A DNA stretch of 64,000 nucleotides. Source: Microbispora hainanensis. Its GTDB lineage: Bacteria; Actinomycetota; Actinomycetes; Streptosporangiales; Streptosporangiaceae. The stretch lies in the NCBI RefSeq assembly GCF_036186745.1, contig NZ_CP108086.1, positions 2,046,001 through 2,110,000 on the forward strand, written 5' to 3'. The translations under genes were made by a program, and so were the position numbers. Shown here piece after piece: positions 42,712 through 50,931 of this stretch; position 1 is the first letter of the stretch, and each line of letters opens with the position of its first letter. The notes under the pieces were generated by a model. It worked only from the letters and a program-made list of their open reading frames with translations, ran no database searches and was not told the DNA's origin.

Positions 42712-43982
42712 CGTCCGGTACCTCCGTAGACAACGGCCTCGACCTGGTCGGCGTCGAGGTCGAACGCGCGGTGGGCGGCGGCGACCGCGGTGTCCACCTC
42801 GTTCTGTCCCACGACGACGGAGATGCGGATCTCCGAGGTCGAGATCATCTCGATGTTCACCCCGGCGTCGGCCAGCGCGCCGAAGAACTTGGCGGTGACA
42901 CCCGGGTGCGAGCGCATGCCCGCACCGATCAGGGAGACCTTGCCGATCTGGTCGTCGTACAGCAGCGACTCGAAGGCGACCTGGTTCTGGATCTTCTTCA
43001 ACGCCGTGAGGGCCGTCTGGCTGTCGTTGGCCGGGAGCGTGAAGGAGATGTCGGTGCGACCGGTCGCCGCGGCCGACACGTTCTGGACGATCATGTCGAT
43101 GTTGATCTCGGCGTCCGCCAGCGTGCGGAAGATCGCGGCCGCCTCGCCGACCTTGTCGGGCACCCCGACCACAGTGATCTTGGCCTCGCTCCGGTCGTGC
43201 GCGACCCCGGAGATGATGGGCTGCTCCACTTCGGTTCCTTCGCTGTAGGGGTCGGAGACGACCCAGGTGCCTTCCCTCGTGCTGAACGAGCTTCTGACGT
43301 GGATGGGCAGGTCGAACCTGCGGGCGTACTCCACGCAGCGCAGATGCAGGATCTTCGCGCCGCAGGCGGCCATCTCCATGGCCTCCTCGTAGGAGATCCG
43401 CGGGATCTGCCGTGCCGTACGGACGATGCGGGGATCGGCGGTGTAGATGCCGTCCACGTCGGTGTAGATCTCGCAGACGTCCGCGCCGAGCGCCGCCGCG
43501 AGCGCGACGGCCGTGGTGTCCGACCCGCCCCGGCCCAGCGTCGTGATGTCCTTGCTGTCCTGGGAGACGCCCTGGAACCCGGCCACGATCGCGATCTGGC
43601 CGGAGGCCACGGCCTCCTGGATGCGGCCCGGCGTCACGTCGATGATGCGCGCCTTGCCGTGCGTCGAGTCGGTGATCACGCCGGCCTGCGACCCGGTGAA
43701 GCTGCGCGCCTCGTGACCGAGGTTGGCGATCGCCATCGCGAGCAGCGCCATCGAGATCCGCTCACCCGAGGTCAGCAGCATGTCGAGCTCGCGGCCGGGC
43801 GGCAGCGGCGACACCTGCTGGGCGAGGTCGAGCAGCTCGTCGGTCGTGTCGCCCATCGCGGAGACCACCACCACGACGTCGTTGCCCGCTTTTTTCGTCG
43901 CGACGATCCGCTGGGCGACCCGCTTGATGCAGGACGCGTCGGCTACGGAGGAACCACCGTACTTTTGCACAACGAGCGCCAC
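42708..43982 (-). CDS. lysC: Aspartate kinase (two in-frame products likely)
   Basis: A 424-residue aspartokinase, first step of the aspartate family. [15 protein letters not shown] begins the kinase domain, [22 protein letters not shown] is the catalytic/aspartate-binding region, and two ACT domains follow (about 265-340 and 345-424) for feedback control by Lys and Thr. GTG 43982 was chosen over TTG 43994: GGAG is well placed and family members start [10 protein letters not shown]. In many actinobacteria an internal start yields a separate beta subunit covering the ACT domains; this is likely but not shown here. Confidence 0.97.
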   Translation of the reverse strand: MALVVQKYGGSSVADASCIKRVAQRIVATKKAGNDVVVVVSAMGDTTDELLDLAQQVSPLPPGRELDMLLTSGERISMALLAMAIANLGHEARSFTGSQAGVITDSTHGKARIIDVTPGRIQEAVASGQIAIVAGFQGVSQDSKDITTLGRGGSDTTAVALAAALGADVCEIYTDVDGIYTADPRIVRTARQIPRISYEEAMEMAACGAKILHLRCVEYARRFDLPIHVRSSFSTREGTWVVSDPYSEGTEVEQPIISGVAHDRSEAKITVVGVPDKVGEAAAIFRTLADAEINIDMIVQNVSAAATGRTDISFTLPANDSQTALTALKKIQNQVAFESLLYDDQIGKVSLIGAGMRSHPGVTAKFFGALADAGVNIEMISTSEIRISVVVGQNEVDTAVAAAHRAFDLDADQVEAVVYGGTGR

Positions 43983-44080
43983 TGGAATCTCCAACGAATC
44001 AGGACGTGGAGCTCACAGTGTACTTGGACGTCCCAAACTGAGACCGGCACCGACCAGCATGTGGACGCCCCGCCGTCCGG

Positions 44081-44611
44081 TCAGACCGTGGTGCCCTCTT
44101 CCACCACGTCGAGCCGGGTGTGCGCGACCAGCGCCTGCAGCGCCCGCAGCGCCGCGCCCGCGTGGTTGCCCCAGGTGTTGAAGTAGGAGTACTGCCACCA
44201 CCACAGCGCCTCAAGCGGACGGCCCGCCTGGTAGTGCCGCAGCCCGTGGATCAGGTCGGCCGCCACCGCCGCGAGGTCGTCCGACAGCCGGTAGGGCGTG
44301 ACCACGGTGTCCTTGTAGGGGTCGAACACCTCGGCATAGTCGTCCACCGGGGCGAGGCGGGCGGCGAGAGCCGTACGGAGGGGATCGATGTCGGGGTCCT
44401 CGCTCAGCGCGGGCTCGACGTTGCCCTGGAGGATCACGTCCTGGGCGGCCCCGAGCTGGGTGCCCGCGAGGCTGACCTGGGCCACTTCCACCAGGAGGAG
44501 CGGCAGCGTCGCGTCGCCGCCCTCACCGCCGGCCAGGCGGGTGAGGCCGTCGATGAAGTTCTGCGCGTGTCCGGCGACGCGTGCGGCCAGGTCGTTCCAC
44601 TCGTCAGACAT
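44081..44611 (-). CDS. DUF5063 domain protein
   Basis: A 176-residue soluble protein conserved between recR and lysC in actinobacteria. The ATG at 44611 overlaps the recR end by eight bases. [19 protein letters not shown] and the Trp/Tyr-rich [21 protein letters not shown] are the recognisable family segments. Function unknown; its constant place between recombination and lysine genes suggests it rides with the operon rather than with a pathway. Confidence 0.9.
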   Translation of the reverse strand: MSDEWNDLAARVAGHAQNFIDGLTRLAGGEGGDATLPLLLVEVAQVSLAGTQLGAAQDVILQGNVEPALSEDPDIDPLRTALAARLAPVDDYAEVFDPYKDTVVTPYRLSDDLAAVAADLIHGLRHYQAGRPLEALWWWQYSYFNTWGNHAGAALRALQALVAHTRLDVVEEGTTV

Positions 44612-45203
44612 CCAGCAGCCTCCGTCCTTCGAAAGCGCGGCCCAGAGTGACCTCGTCGGCGTACTCGAGATCACCGCCCACAGGCAGACCGCTGGCCAGT
44701 CGGGTCACTTTCAATCCCAGGGGCTTGACGAGCCTGGCCAGGTAGGTGGCCGTCGCCTCGCCCTCGAGGTTCGGGTCGGTCGCGAGGATGAGCTCGGTCA
44801 CCTGGCCGTCGGCCAGCCGGGTCATCAGCTCGCGGATCTTCAGGTCGTCCGGGCCGACGCCGTCGATCGGGCTGATCGCCCCGCCGAGCACGTGGTAACG
44901 ACCACGGAACTCGCGGGTCCGCTCGATCGCCACCACGTCCTTCGACTCTTCGACCACGCAGATGACGTGCGGGTCACGCCGCGCGTCGCGGCAGATCCGG
45001 CACTGCTCCTCTTCGGCCACGTTTCCGCACACGCGGCAGAAGCGCACCTTCTCCTTCACTTCGAGCAGCGCGTGCGCGAGCCGCTTGACGTCGGCCGGAT
45101 CGGCCGCGAGGAGGTGGAACGCGATCCGCTGCGCGCTCTTGGGACCGACGCCGGGCAGCAGCCCGAGCTCGTCGATCAGGTTCTGGACGACCCCTTCGTA
45201 CAT
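44604..45203 (-). CDS. recR: Recombination mediator protein RecR
   Basis: A 199-residue DNA-repair protein of normal length. [17 protein letters not shown] is the helix-hairpin-helix, [16 protein letters not shown] the four-cysteine zinc finger, and [16 protein letters not shown] the Toprim core. RecR works with RecF/RecO to load RecA at single-strand gaps. It follows ybaB by three bases and overlaps the DUF5063 gene. Confidence 0.97.
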   Translation of the reverse strand: MYEGVVQNLIDELGLLPGVGPKSAQRIAFHLLAADPADVKRLAHALLEVKEKVRFCRVCGNVAEEEQCRICRDARRDPHVICVVEESKDVVAIERTREFRGRYHVLGGAISPIDGVGPDDLKIRELMTRLADGQVTELILATDPNLEGEATATYLARLVKPLGLKVTRLASGLPVGGDLEYADEVTLGRAFEGRRLLDV

Positions 45204-45206
45204 GCT

Positions 45207-45557
45207 CTAGAACCCCGGCAGCTGGCCGCCGAGGCCGCCCCCGAGTCCCTGCGCGAGCGGGCCGAGCTTCTCCTGCTGCAGTTCCCCCGCGGCGCGTACG
45301 GCGTCCCGCACGGCGGCGAGCACGAGGTCCGCGATCGTCTGCGCGGTCTCCTCCGGGTCGCTCGCGTCGATGGCCAGCGGGCTGATCTCGAGGTCGAGAA
45401 GCTCTCCGCTGCCGTTGACGGTGGCGACGACCAGGCCGCCTCCGGCACTGCCCTCGACCTCGGCGTCGCTGAGCTCCTGCTGCGCGGTGACGAGCTGCTG
45501 CTGCATCAGCTGAGCCTGCTCCAGCAACTGCTGGAGGTTGACATCCCCTGGGTTCAC
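45207..45557 (-). CDS. YbaB/EbfC-family nucleoid-associated protein
   Basis: A 116-residue DNA-binding dimer of normal size. The coiled N-terminal helix ([22 protein letters not shown]) and the [20 protein letters not shown] sheet are typical. The C-terminal Gly-rich tail ([13 protein letters not shown]) is common in actinobacterial members. The order dnaX-ybaB-recR is one of the most conserved in bacteria. Confidence 0.96.
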   Translation of the reverse strand: MNPGDVNLQQLLEQAQLMQQQLVTAQQELSDAEVEGSAGGGLVVATVNGSGELLDLEISPLAIDASDPEETAQTIADLVLAAVRDAVRAAGELQQEKLGPLAQGLGGGLGGQLPGF

Positions 45558-45734
45558 GATGGTTGCGCTCCTCAGCGTCCAGCGACGTGTTCGTCGCGAC
45601 CGAGCCTACGGCGTCCGCCCCCGTTTCCGCACCGGCGTGCGTACGTGTTCCGCGCCGGGTCGCGGGCGGGCGGACACCGGTTACCCCACCAGTCTCCGTC
45701 CATGCGGCCGCCGTTCTTCAGGCAGGGACGGCGC

Positions 45735-47984
45735 TCAGGAGTGGTCGATCTCCTCGATGATGCGGCCGCCCAGCTCGCGCTGGATCAGGGCCATGCCCGA
45801 CAGCTCGCTGACGTCCGCGTCGTCGTCGTTGAGCGGGTCCACGTCGTCGTCCGGACGGGAGGATCCGCTCTTGCCACGGCCGGGCACCGTCTCCGGCCAG
45901 GCCTGTCGGGGGCCGGTCTGGGCGGCGGCCCTGGCCGCCGAGCGCGCCGCGGCCAGCCCGGGGCTCGGCGCGGACCGCGGCGCCGGACCCGAGGCCGAGG
46001 ACGGCGACGGCGCGTCGTAGTCGTCGGACGGCGCGTCGGGCCACGTCTCGTCGGTCGTGCCCGCGGGCGACGCCGCGGGTGCGGCGGCCTTCCGCTCCGG
46101 AGCCGGGGCGGCCTTGGGAGCGGCGGCCGGCACGGGCGCGGGAGCCGCCGCGGCGGGCGGGGCGGTGGGTGCCGTTGGCGCGGGAGACGGCGCAGGGGAC
46201 GGCGCAGGAGACGGGGCGGGCGGCTGCGGACCGGACGGCCCGCGCGTGGCGGGACCGTCCGGGCCGGGGCCCGAACCGCCGACGACGACGTCGACGCGCC
46301 AGGTGCCGCCGAGCACGTCGCCGAGCGCGGCGGCCACCACCTCGTCGCGCTTGCCCTTGAGGAAGCCCTGCACGTCGCCCGGCTTCTCGAAGCCGACGGT
46401 CACGACGTTGCCCTCGACGCCGAGCAGCCTGCCCTGCGCGTTGAGGATCATCCAGGCCACCCGCTGGCGGTTCTTGATCGCTTCGAGCACCTGGGGCCAG
46501 GCCTGCTGCACCGGCCCGCCGCCCACGGCGGGGGCCTGGGCCTGCTGCGCCTGTGGAGGCGGCGTCGCCGCCCCGGCGCCGGGCCGTACGGGGGTCGGCC
46601 AGTCGTCGGCCGCCGGAGCCGGTGCCGAGGTAGGAGCCGGTGCGGCGGGCGCGGGCGGTGGAGCAACGGGAGCCTGCGGAGCCGTGGACGCCGGTGGCAC
46701 TGTGGACACCGGTGGCACTGTGGACACCGGTGGCACTGTGGACGCCGGAGGCACTGTGGACGCCGGAGGCACTGTGGACGCCGGAGGCACTGCGGGCATC
46801 GGCGGCGCGATGGTGTGGGTCCCGGCCGCGACCCCGCGTTCCAGCCGTTCGAGCCGGGTCAGCAGCGCCGCCTCGCCCTGGTCGGCGCCGGGCAGCAGCA
46901 CGCGGGCGCACATCAGCTCCAGCAGCAGCCGGGGGGAGGTAGCGCCGCGCATCTCGGTCAGCCCGGCGTTGAACACCTCGGCCGCCCGGGTCAGCTCGGC
47001 GGGGCCCATCGACGCCGCCTGCGCCTGCAGGCGCTCCAGCTCGTCGGCCGGCCGGTCGAGCAGGCCGCTGCCCGCCGCCTCGGGGACGTTGGAGAGGATC
47101 ACCAGGTCACGGAAGCGTTCGAGCAGGTCCGTGGCGAAGCGGCGCGGGTCGTGACCGCCCTCGATCACCCGGTGCACGGCCTGGAACACGGCCGCGCCGT
47201 CCCGCTTGGCGAACGCGTCGACCACCTCGTCCAGCAGGTCGCCGTCGGTGTAGCCGAGCAGGGACACCGCCCGCTGATAGGTGATGCCGGACTCGTCGGC
47301 GCCCGCGAGAAGCTGGTCGAGGATCGACAGGGTGTCCCGGGCCGATCCCGCGCCCGCCCGTACGACCAGCGGTAACGCGGCCGGCTCGTACGGCACCGAT
47401 TCGGAGTCGAGGATCTCCTCCATGAGGCGGCGCAGGGTCGCGGGCGGCATCAGCCGGAAGGGGTAGTGGTGGGTGCGGGACTTGATCGTCCCGATGACCT
47501 TCTCCGGCTCGGTGGTCGCGAAGACGAACTTGAGGTGCGGCGGCGGCTCCTCCACCAGCTTCAGCAGCGCGTTGAAGCCCTCACGGGTGACCATGTGGGC
47601 CTCGTCGATGATGTAGATCTTGTAGCGCGCCGAGACGGGAGCGAAGAAGGCCCGCTCACGCAGGTCGCGGGCGTCGTCCACACCGCCGTGCGACGCCGCG
47701 TCGATCTCGATGACGTCGAGGTGGCCGGGCCCGGTGGGGGCCAGCGCGACGCACGACTCGCACTCCCCGCAGGGGTCGGGCGTGGGGCCCTTCTCGCAGT
47801 TCAGCGACCGGGCGAGGATGCGGGCGCTGGAGGTCTTGCCGCAGCCGCGCGGGCCGCTGAAGAGATAGGCGTGGTGAATCCGGCCGCTGCGCAACGCCTG
47901 GCGCAACGGGTCGGTGACGTGCTCCTGCCCCTTGACCTCGGCGAATGTCCCTGGCCTGTACTTGCGGTACAGCGCAAGACTCAT
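45735..47984 (-). CDS. dnaX: DNA polymerase III gamma/tau subunit
   Basis: A 749-residue clamp-loader subunit. Walker A GPRGCGKTS (44-52), the four-cysteine zinc module (C..CGECESC), Walker B IIDEAHM and sensor motifs are intact, followed by domain III. A Pro/Ala/Thr-rich region of about 300 residues, expanded by 18-base repeats, precedes the C-terminal tau part. GAGGAGG precedes the ATG. No A-rich frameshift site for a separate gamma product is visible. The SRP RNA gene lies 50 bases upstream on the same strand. Confidence 0.97.
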   Translation of the reverse strand: MSLALYRKYRPGTFAEVKGQEHVTDPLRQALRSGRIHHAYLFSGPRGCGKTSSARILARSLNCEKGPTPDPCGECESCVALAPTGPGHLDVIEIDAASHGGVDDARDLRERAFFAPVSARYKIYIIDEAHMVTREGFNALLKLVEEPPPHLKFVFATTEPEKVIGTIKSRTHHYPFRLMPPATLRRLMEEILDSESVPYEPAALPLVVRAGAGSARDTLSILDQLLAGADESGITYQRAVSLLGYTDGDLLDEVVDAFAKRDGAAVFQAVHRVIEGGHDPRRFATDLLERFRDLVILSNVPEAAGSGLLDRPADELERLQAQAASMGPAELTRAAEVFNAGLTEMRGATSPRLLLELMCARVLLPGADQGEAALLTRLERLERGVAAGTHTIAPPMPAVPPASTVPPASTVPPASTVPPVSTVPPVSTVPPASTAPQAPVAPPPAPAAPAPTSAPAPAADDWPTPVRPGAGAATPPPQAQQAQAPAVGGGPVQQAWPQVLEAIKNRQRVAWMILNAQGRLLGVEGNVVTVGFEKPGDVQGFLKGKRDEVVAAALGDVLGGTWRVDVVVGGSGPGPDGPATRGPSGPQPPAPSPAPSPAPSPAPTAPTAPPAAAAPAPVPAAAPKAAPAPERKAAAPAASPAGTTDETWPDAPSDDYDAPSPSSASGPAPRSAPSPGLAAARSAARAAAQTGPRQAWPETVPGRGKSGSSRPDDDVDPLNDDDADVSELSGMALIQRELGGRIIEEIDHS
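46684..46792. repeat. Six 18-base tandem repeats in dnaX
   Basis: Six copies of an 18-base unit (GGCACTGTGGACGCCGGA and close variants) encode the STVPPA repeats in the flexible region of the tau part. Identity is high at DNA level, pointing to recent expansion. Confidence 0.85.
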
Positions 47985-48033
47985 GCCGCCTCCTCGGAGG
48001 GTCGACCCGGCCGGAGTACCCCGCTAACGGAGA

Positions 48034-48120
48034 GACCCCTCGCACACCCGCCAGAGCCCGCTTATCCTTGCTGCCTTCCGGCCCTGGGGAGGTTCACAGG
48101 ATGACGCCGCGCGAGGGGTC
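48034..48120 (-). ncRNA. ffs: Signal recognition particle RNA (small bacterial type)
   Basis: On the minus strand the 5' GACCCCTCGC (48120-48111) pairs with 3' GCGAGGGGTC (48043-48034). Between them lies the conserved SRP domain IV: CCAGGGCCGGAAGGCAGCAAGG with its GGAA tetraloop region and asymmetric loops that bind Ffh. About 87 nucleotides, the small form usual in Gram-negatives and actinobacteria. It directs membrane-protein ribosomes with Ffh/FtsY. Exact ends are approximate. Confidence 0.93.
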
Positions 48121-48209
48121 CGTTGCACAGTCTAGCCACTCGGCGGCCGTGCGCGGGCCGTCGAGACAACAGTCGAAACCACGCCGGAAAGTGGGCTAAG
48201 CTGTCCGAC

Positions 48210-48295
48210 GGAGGATTCGCCTAGTTGGCCTAGGGCGCACGCTTGGAAAGCGTGTTGGGGGCAACCCCTCAGGAGTTCGAATCTCCTATCCTCCG
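48210..48295 (+). tRNA. tRNA-Ser (anticodon GGA)
   Basis: Acceptor arms GGAGGAT (48210-48216) and ATCCTCC (48288-48294), discriminator G, a D arm with GCCTAGTTGGCCTAGGGC, anticodon stem closing a loop with GGA, a long type II variable arm and the T arm GGAGTTCGAATCTCC. The long variable arm and GGA mark a serine tRNA reading UCC/UCU. CCA is not encoded. Confidence 0.95.
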
Positions 48296-48316
48296 CGCAG
48301 TTGGTTGAGCAGCAAA

Positions 48317-48355
48317 ACGCGAAAGGCCCGGTCGATCCAGCCGGGCCTTTCGCGT
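48317..48355. terminator. Bidirectional terminator hairpin between tRNA-Ser and the SDR gene
   Basis: Fifteen-base perfect arms (48317-48331, 48341-48355) with a 9-base loop lie between the tRNA and the stop of the convergent SDR. The A/T-rich outer ends (CGAAAGG/CCTTTCG) give a short U-run on each strand. Confidence 0.85.
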
Positions 48356-48364
48356 ATCCGGGAT

Positions 48365-49090
48365 TCACCAGGGGATCGGCCCGGCGTCGTCGAAGAGTCC
48401 GCCGGTCGGGCCGTCGTCGGGCAGGGTCGCCAGCTTGATCGCGATCGCCGCGCCCTGTTCTGGCGTACGGACGCCGCGGAAGCCGTTCAGGTCGGTCGCG
48501 CAGAAGCCCGGGCAGCCGAGGTTGATCAGGATGTTCGTGTCGCTCAGCTCCTTGGCGTACTGCACGGTGACGGCGTTGAGGAACGTCTTCGAGGGCGCGT
48601 AGGCCGCGGAGATCGGGCCCGTTTCGGCGCCCGGAGCGCTCTGCCGGGTCAGCGAGCCGACGGTGCTGGACATGTTCACGATCCGCGGGGATGCCGAGCG
48701 GCGCAGCAGCGGCAACATCGCGTTGGTGACGCGGATGACGCCGATCACGTTGGTCTCCACGACCGCCCGCATCGTGGCGGGGTCCACCGTGGTGGGCGTC
48801 TGCGGCATGCCCCCGGTGACCGCCGCGTTGTTGACGAGCACGTCGAGACGTCCCGCGCGCTCCTCGATCAACTCGGCGGCGGCGGCCACGCTCGCGTCGT
48901 CGGTCACGTCGAGCGGCACGCCGAACGCGTCGACCCCCGCCGAGCGCAGCTTCTCCACCGCGGACTCGCGACGCTCGTCGTCCCGGGCGCCGACGCCGAC
49001 ACTCCAGCCGAGGGCGCCGAGGCCGGCCGCGATCTCGAATCCGATCCCCTTGTTCGCGCCGGTGACCAGCGCGATCGTCTGTTCGCTCAT
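48365..49090 (-). CDS. SDR-family oxidoreductase, divergent from a LysR gene
   Basis: A 241-residue short-chain dehydrogenase. TGANKGIG is the cofactor loop, NNAAV replaces the usual NNAG, and the catalytic set is NMSSTVG..YAPSKTF (Ser, Tyr, Lys). Related carbonyl reductases act on quinones and small ketones. ATG 49090 was chosen (AGGA eight bases upstream); the longer open frame to 49813 is only the shadow of the LysR gene. The LysR regulator is transcribed away from it and a clean inverted repeat lies between, so it is very likely the target. Confidence 0.9.
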   Translation of the reverse strand: MSEQTIALVTGANKGIGFEIAAGLGALGWSVGVGARDDERRESAVEKLRSAGVDAFGVPLDVTDDASVAAAAELIEERAGRLDVLVNNAAVTGGMPQTPTTVDPATMRAVVETNVIGVIRVTNAMLPLLRRSASPRIVNMSSTVGSLTRQSAPGAETGPISAAYAPSKTFLNAVTVQYAKELSDTNILINLGCPGFCATDLNGFRGVRTPEQGAAIAIKLATLPDDGPTGGLFDDAGPIPW

Positions 49091-49144
49091 GCGTCTCATC
49101 CTGGGCGCGACCCCGCCGGAACCTCCAACACCGTTTGGTCCACC

Positions 49145-49167
49145 ATCGATACCTCGCGGGTATCGAT
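49145..49167. promoter_or_regulatory. Predicted LysR-type operator
   Basis: ATCGATAC (49145-49152) and GTATCGAT (49160-49167) are exact complements around a 7-base centre, and the T-N11-A core expected of LysR sites fits inside. It lies between the two divergent starts, 30 bases before the LysR gene and 55 before the SDR. Confidence 0.7.
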
Positions 49168-49196
49168 CCCGTGCTCCCCGGAGATAGCGTGGCGGC

Positions 49197-50045
49197 ATGG
49201 AGACGCGGGAGCTGCGGTATTTCGTCACCGTCGCCGAGGAGCTGCACTTCGGACGGGCCGCGCAACGGCTCGGGATCGCGCAGCCGCCGCTGTCACGGGC
49301 GATCGGCCGGCTCGAACGGCGGCTCGGCGTGGCGCTGTTCGAGCGCACGAGCCGCTCGGTCGCGCTGACCGAGGCCGGGTCGGTGCTGCTGCAGGAGGGC
49401 AGGGCGGCCCTCGACGCGGTCGAGGCCGCCGAGCGCCGCACCCGCCGCACCGCGCTCGCCGCGACCGGCAGCCCCGGCCTGGTCCTCGTCACGAAGGCCG
49501 GTGCGGCCGGCGAGCTGCTGCCCAAGCTGCTCGACGCGTACGCCGCCGAGCCCGGCGCGGTCGCGGTCGACGTGCTGTTGTGCGGCATCGGCGAGCAGGA
49601 GCGGCTGCTGCGCGACGGGCGGGCCGACGTGGCGCTGCTGCACCGGCCGTTCGACTCGGCGTCGGGATTCGACACCGAGGAGCTGCGTACGGAGGGGCAG
49701 GTGGCCGTCCTGCCGGCCGGGCATCCCCTGGCCGGCAGGACGCACGTGCTGATGGCCGACGTCACCGCCCTGCCCGGACTGCCGATGCCGCGCTGGCCCA
49801 ACCTCGACGGCACCTACCCGGACGGTCCCGGTCCGCAGGTCCGCGACCACGCGCAGCTGCTCCAGCTGATCGCGCTCGGCCGGGCCGCGGCGGTGTTGCC
49901 GGAGTCGACGCGGGCCTATCTGCACCCCGACCTCGCCGCGGTGCCCGTTCTGGACGCCCCGGAGGTGACGACGCTGATCGCGTGGCCGCCGCACAGCCGC
50001 TCGCAGGCCGTCGCCGGCCTGGTCCGGGCCGCCACCCGTCTCTAG
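49197..50045 (+). CDS. LysR-family transcriptional regulator
   Basis: A 282-residue regulator. The N-terminal helix-turn-helix (LRYFVTVAEELHFGRAAQRLGIAQPPLSRAIGRLE) is canonical and carries the full linker helix. The effector domain (about 90-280) is somewhat short. It is divergent from the SDR, with an ideal inverted repeat in the shared promoter region, and probably senses a small ketone, quinone or aromatic handled by the SDR (inference). Confidence 0.93.
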   Translation: METRELRYFVTVAEELHFGRAAQRLGIAQPPLSRAIGRLERRLGVALFERTSRSVALTEAGSVLLQEGRAALDAVEAAERRTRRTALAATGSPGLVLVTKAGAAGELLPKLLDAYAAEPGAVAVDVLLCGIGEQERLLRDGRADVALLHRPFDSASGFDTEELRTEGQVAVLPAGHPLAGRTHVLMADVTALPGLPMPRWPNLDGTYPDGPGPQVRDHAQLLQLIALGRAAAVLPESTRAYLHPDLAAVPVLDAPEVTTLIAWPPHSRSQAVAGLVRAATRL

Positions 50046-50070
50046 ATCGTGTCCCCCTAGGGTGGGCCGC

Positions 50071-50928
50071 ATGGAACTGATCGACTTCCCGGCGAGTCCG
50101 CGTGCGGGAGACCTCGACGTCCGGTGGATCCACGGCTCGGAGTCGGCCAAGCACAACACCGACCCCGACATCCAGGTGCACCGCTACGACGAGCACACGT
50201 ACGTCCTGCGCCAGAACAAGGCGATCAACTACGAGGCGCCCTTCATGTTCCTGATGTTCGGGAACACCCGGGCGCTCCTGCTCGACACCGGCGCGACCGC
50301 CTCACCCGCGTACTTCCCGCTGCGCCGGACGGTGGACGAGATCGTGGACCGCTGGCTGGCCGATCACCCCCGCGAGGACTACGGGCTCGTCGTCGCCCAC
50401 ACGCACGGCCACGGCGACCACATCGCGGGCGACGGCCAGTTTCGCGACCGCCCGCACACGGTGATCGTGGACCCCGCGCCGGAGCGCGTACGCGAGTTCT
50501 TCGGCCTCGGCGACGATCTCGACGTGCCCGGGTCCGTCGACCTGGGCGGCCGCGTCCTGGACGCGGTGGCGAGCCCCGGGCACCACAAGGCGGCGGTGAC
50601 CTTCTACGACCGCGCCACCGGCCTGCTGCTGACCGGTGACACCGTCTATCCCGGGCGGCTGTACGTCGCCGACTGGCCGGCGTTCGAGCAGACCATCGAC
50701 CGCCTGGTGAAGTTCGCCGAATCCCGCCCCGTCACCCACGTGCTCGGCTGCCACATCGAGATGACCACCACGCCGGGCGAGGACTACCCGATCCGCACCA
50801 CCTATCAGCCCGACGAGCCGCCGCTCCAGATGACGGTGGAGCACCTGCGGCGGATCCGCGACGCGGTGGCGGAGATCGGCGGACGGCCCGGCGTGCACGT
50901 CTATCCCGAGTTCATCGTCTACGCGTAG
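50071..50928 (+). CDS. Metallo-beta-lactamase-fold hydrolase
   Basis: A 285-residue MBL protein. HTHGHGDHIAGDGQF is the zinc-binding H-x-H-x-DH motif with a neighbouring ligand set; TGDTVYPGRLYV supplies the next ligand Asp and the last His is in LGCHIEM. GTG 50062 is possible, but ATG 50071 (MELIDFPASP) fits better. The type acts on lactones, phosphodiesters or thioesters outside a specific pathway here. It starts 26 bases after the LysR gene and may be on its transcript. Confidence 0.9.
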   Translation: MELIDFPASPRAGDLDVRWIHGSESAKHNTDPDIQVHRYDEHTYVLRQNKAINYEAPFMFLMFGNTRALLLDTGATASPAYFPLRRTVDEIVDRWLADHPREDYGLVVAHTHGHGDHIAGDGQFRDRPHTVIVDPAPERVREFFGLGDDLDVPGSVDLGGRVLDAVASPGHHKAAVTFYDRATGLLLTGDTVYPGRLYVADWPAFEQTIDRLVKFAESRPVTHVLGCHIEMTTTPGEDYPIRTTYQPDEPPLQMTVEHLRRIRDAVAEIGGRPGVHVYPEFIVYA

Positions 50929-50931
50929 CGC

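Noticed and set aside
43983-44080. A lysine riboswitch before lysC
   Set aside because: The gap is only about 100 bases, with no L-box-like architecture, and the gene follows an upstream operon.
44388-47375. A 995-residue plus-strand open frame across recR and dnaX
   Set aside because: It is the antisense shadow of well-supported minus-strand genes and has no domain content.
48210-48295. tRNA-Ser as an integration site of a mobile island
   Set aside because: No direct repeat of the tRNA 3' end or integrase gene was seen on either side.
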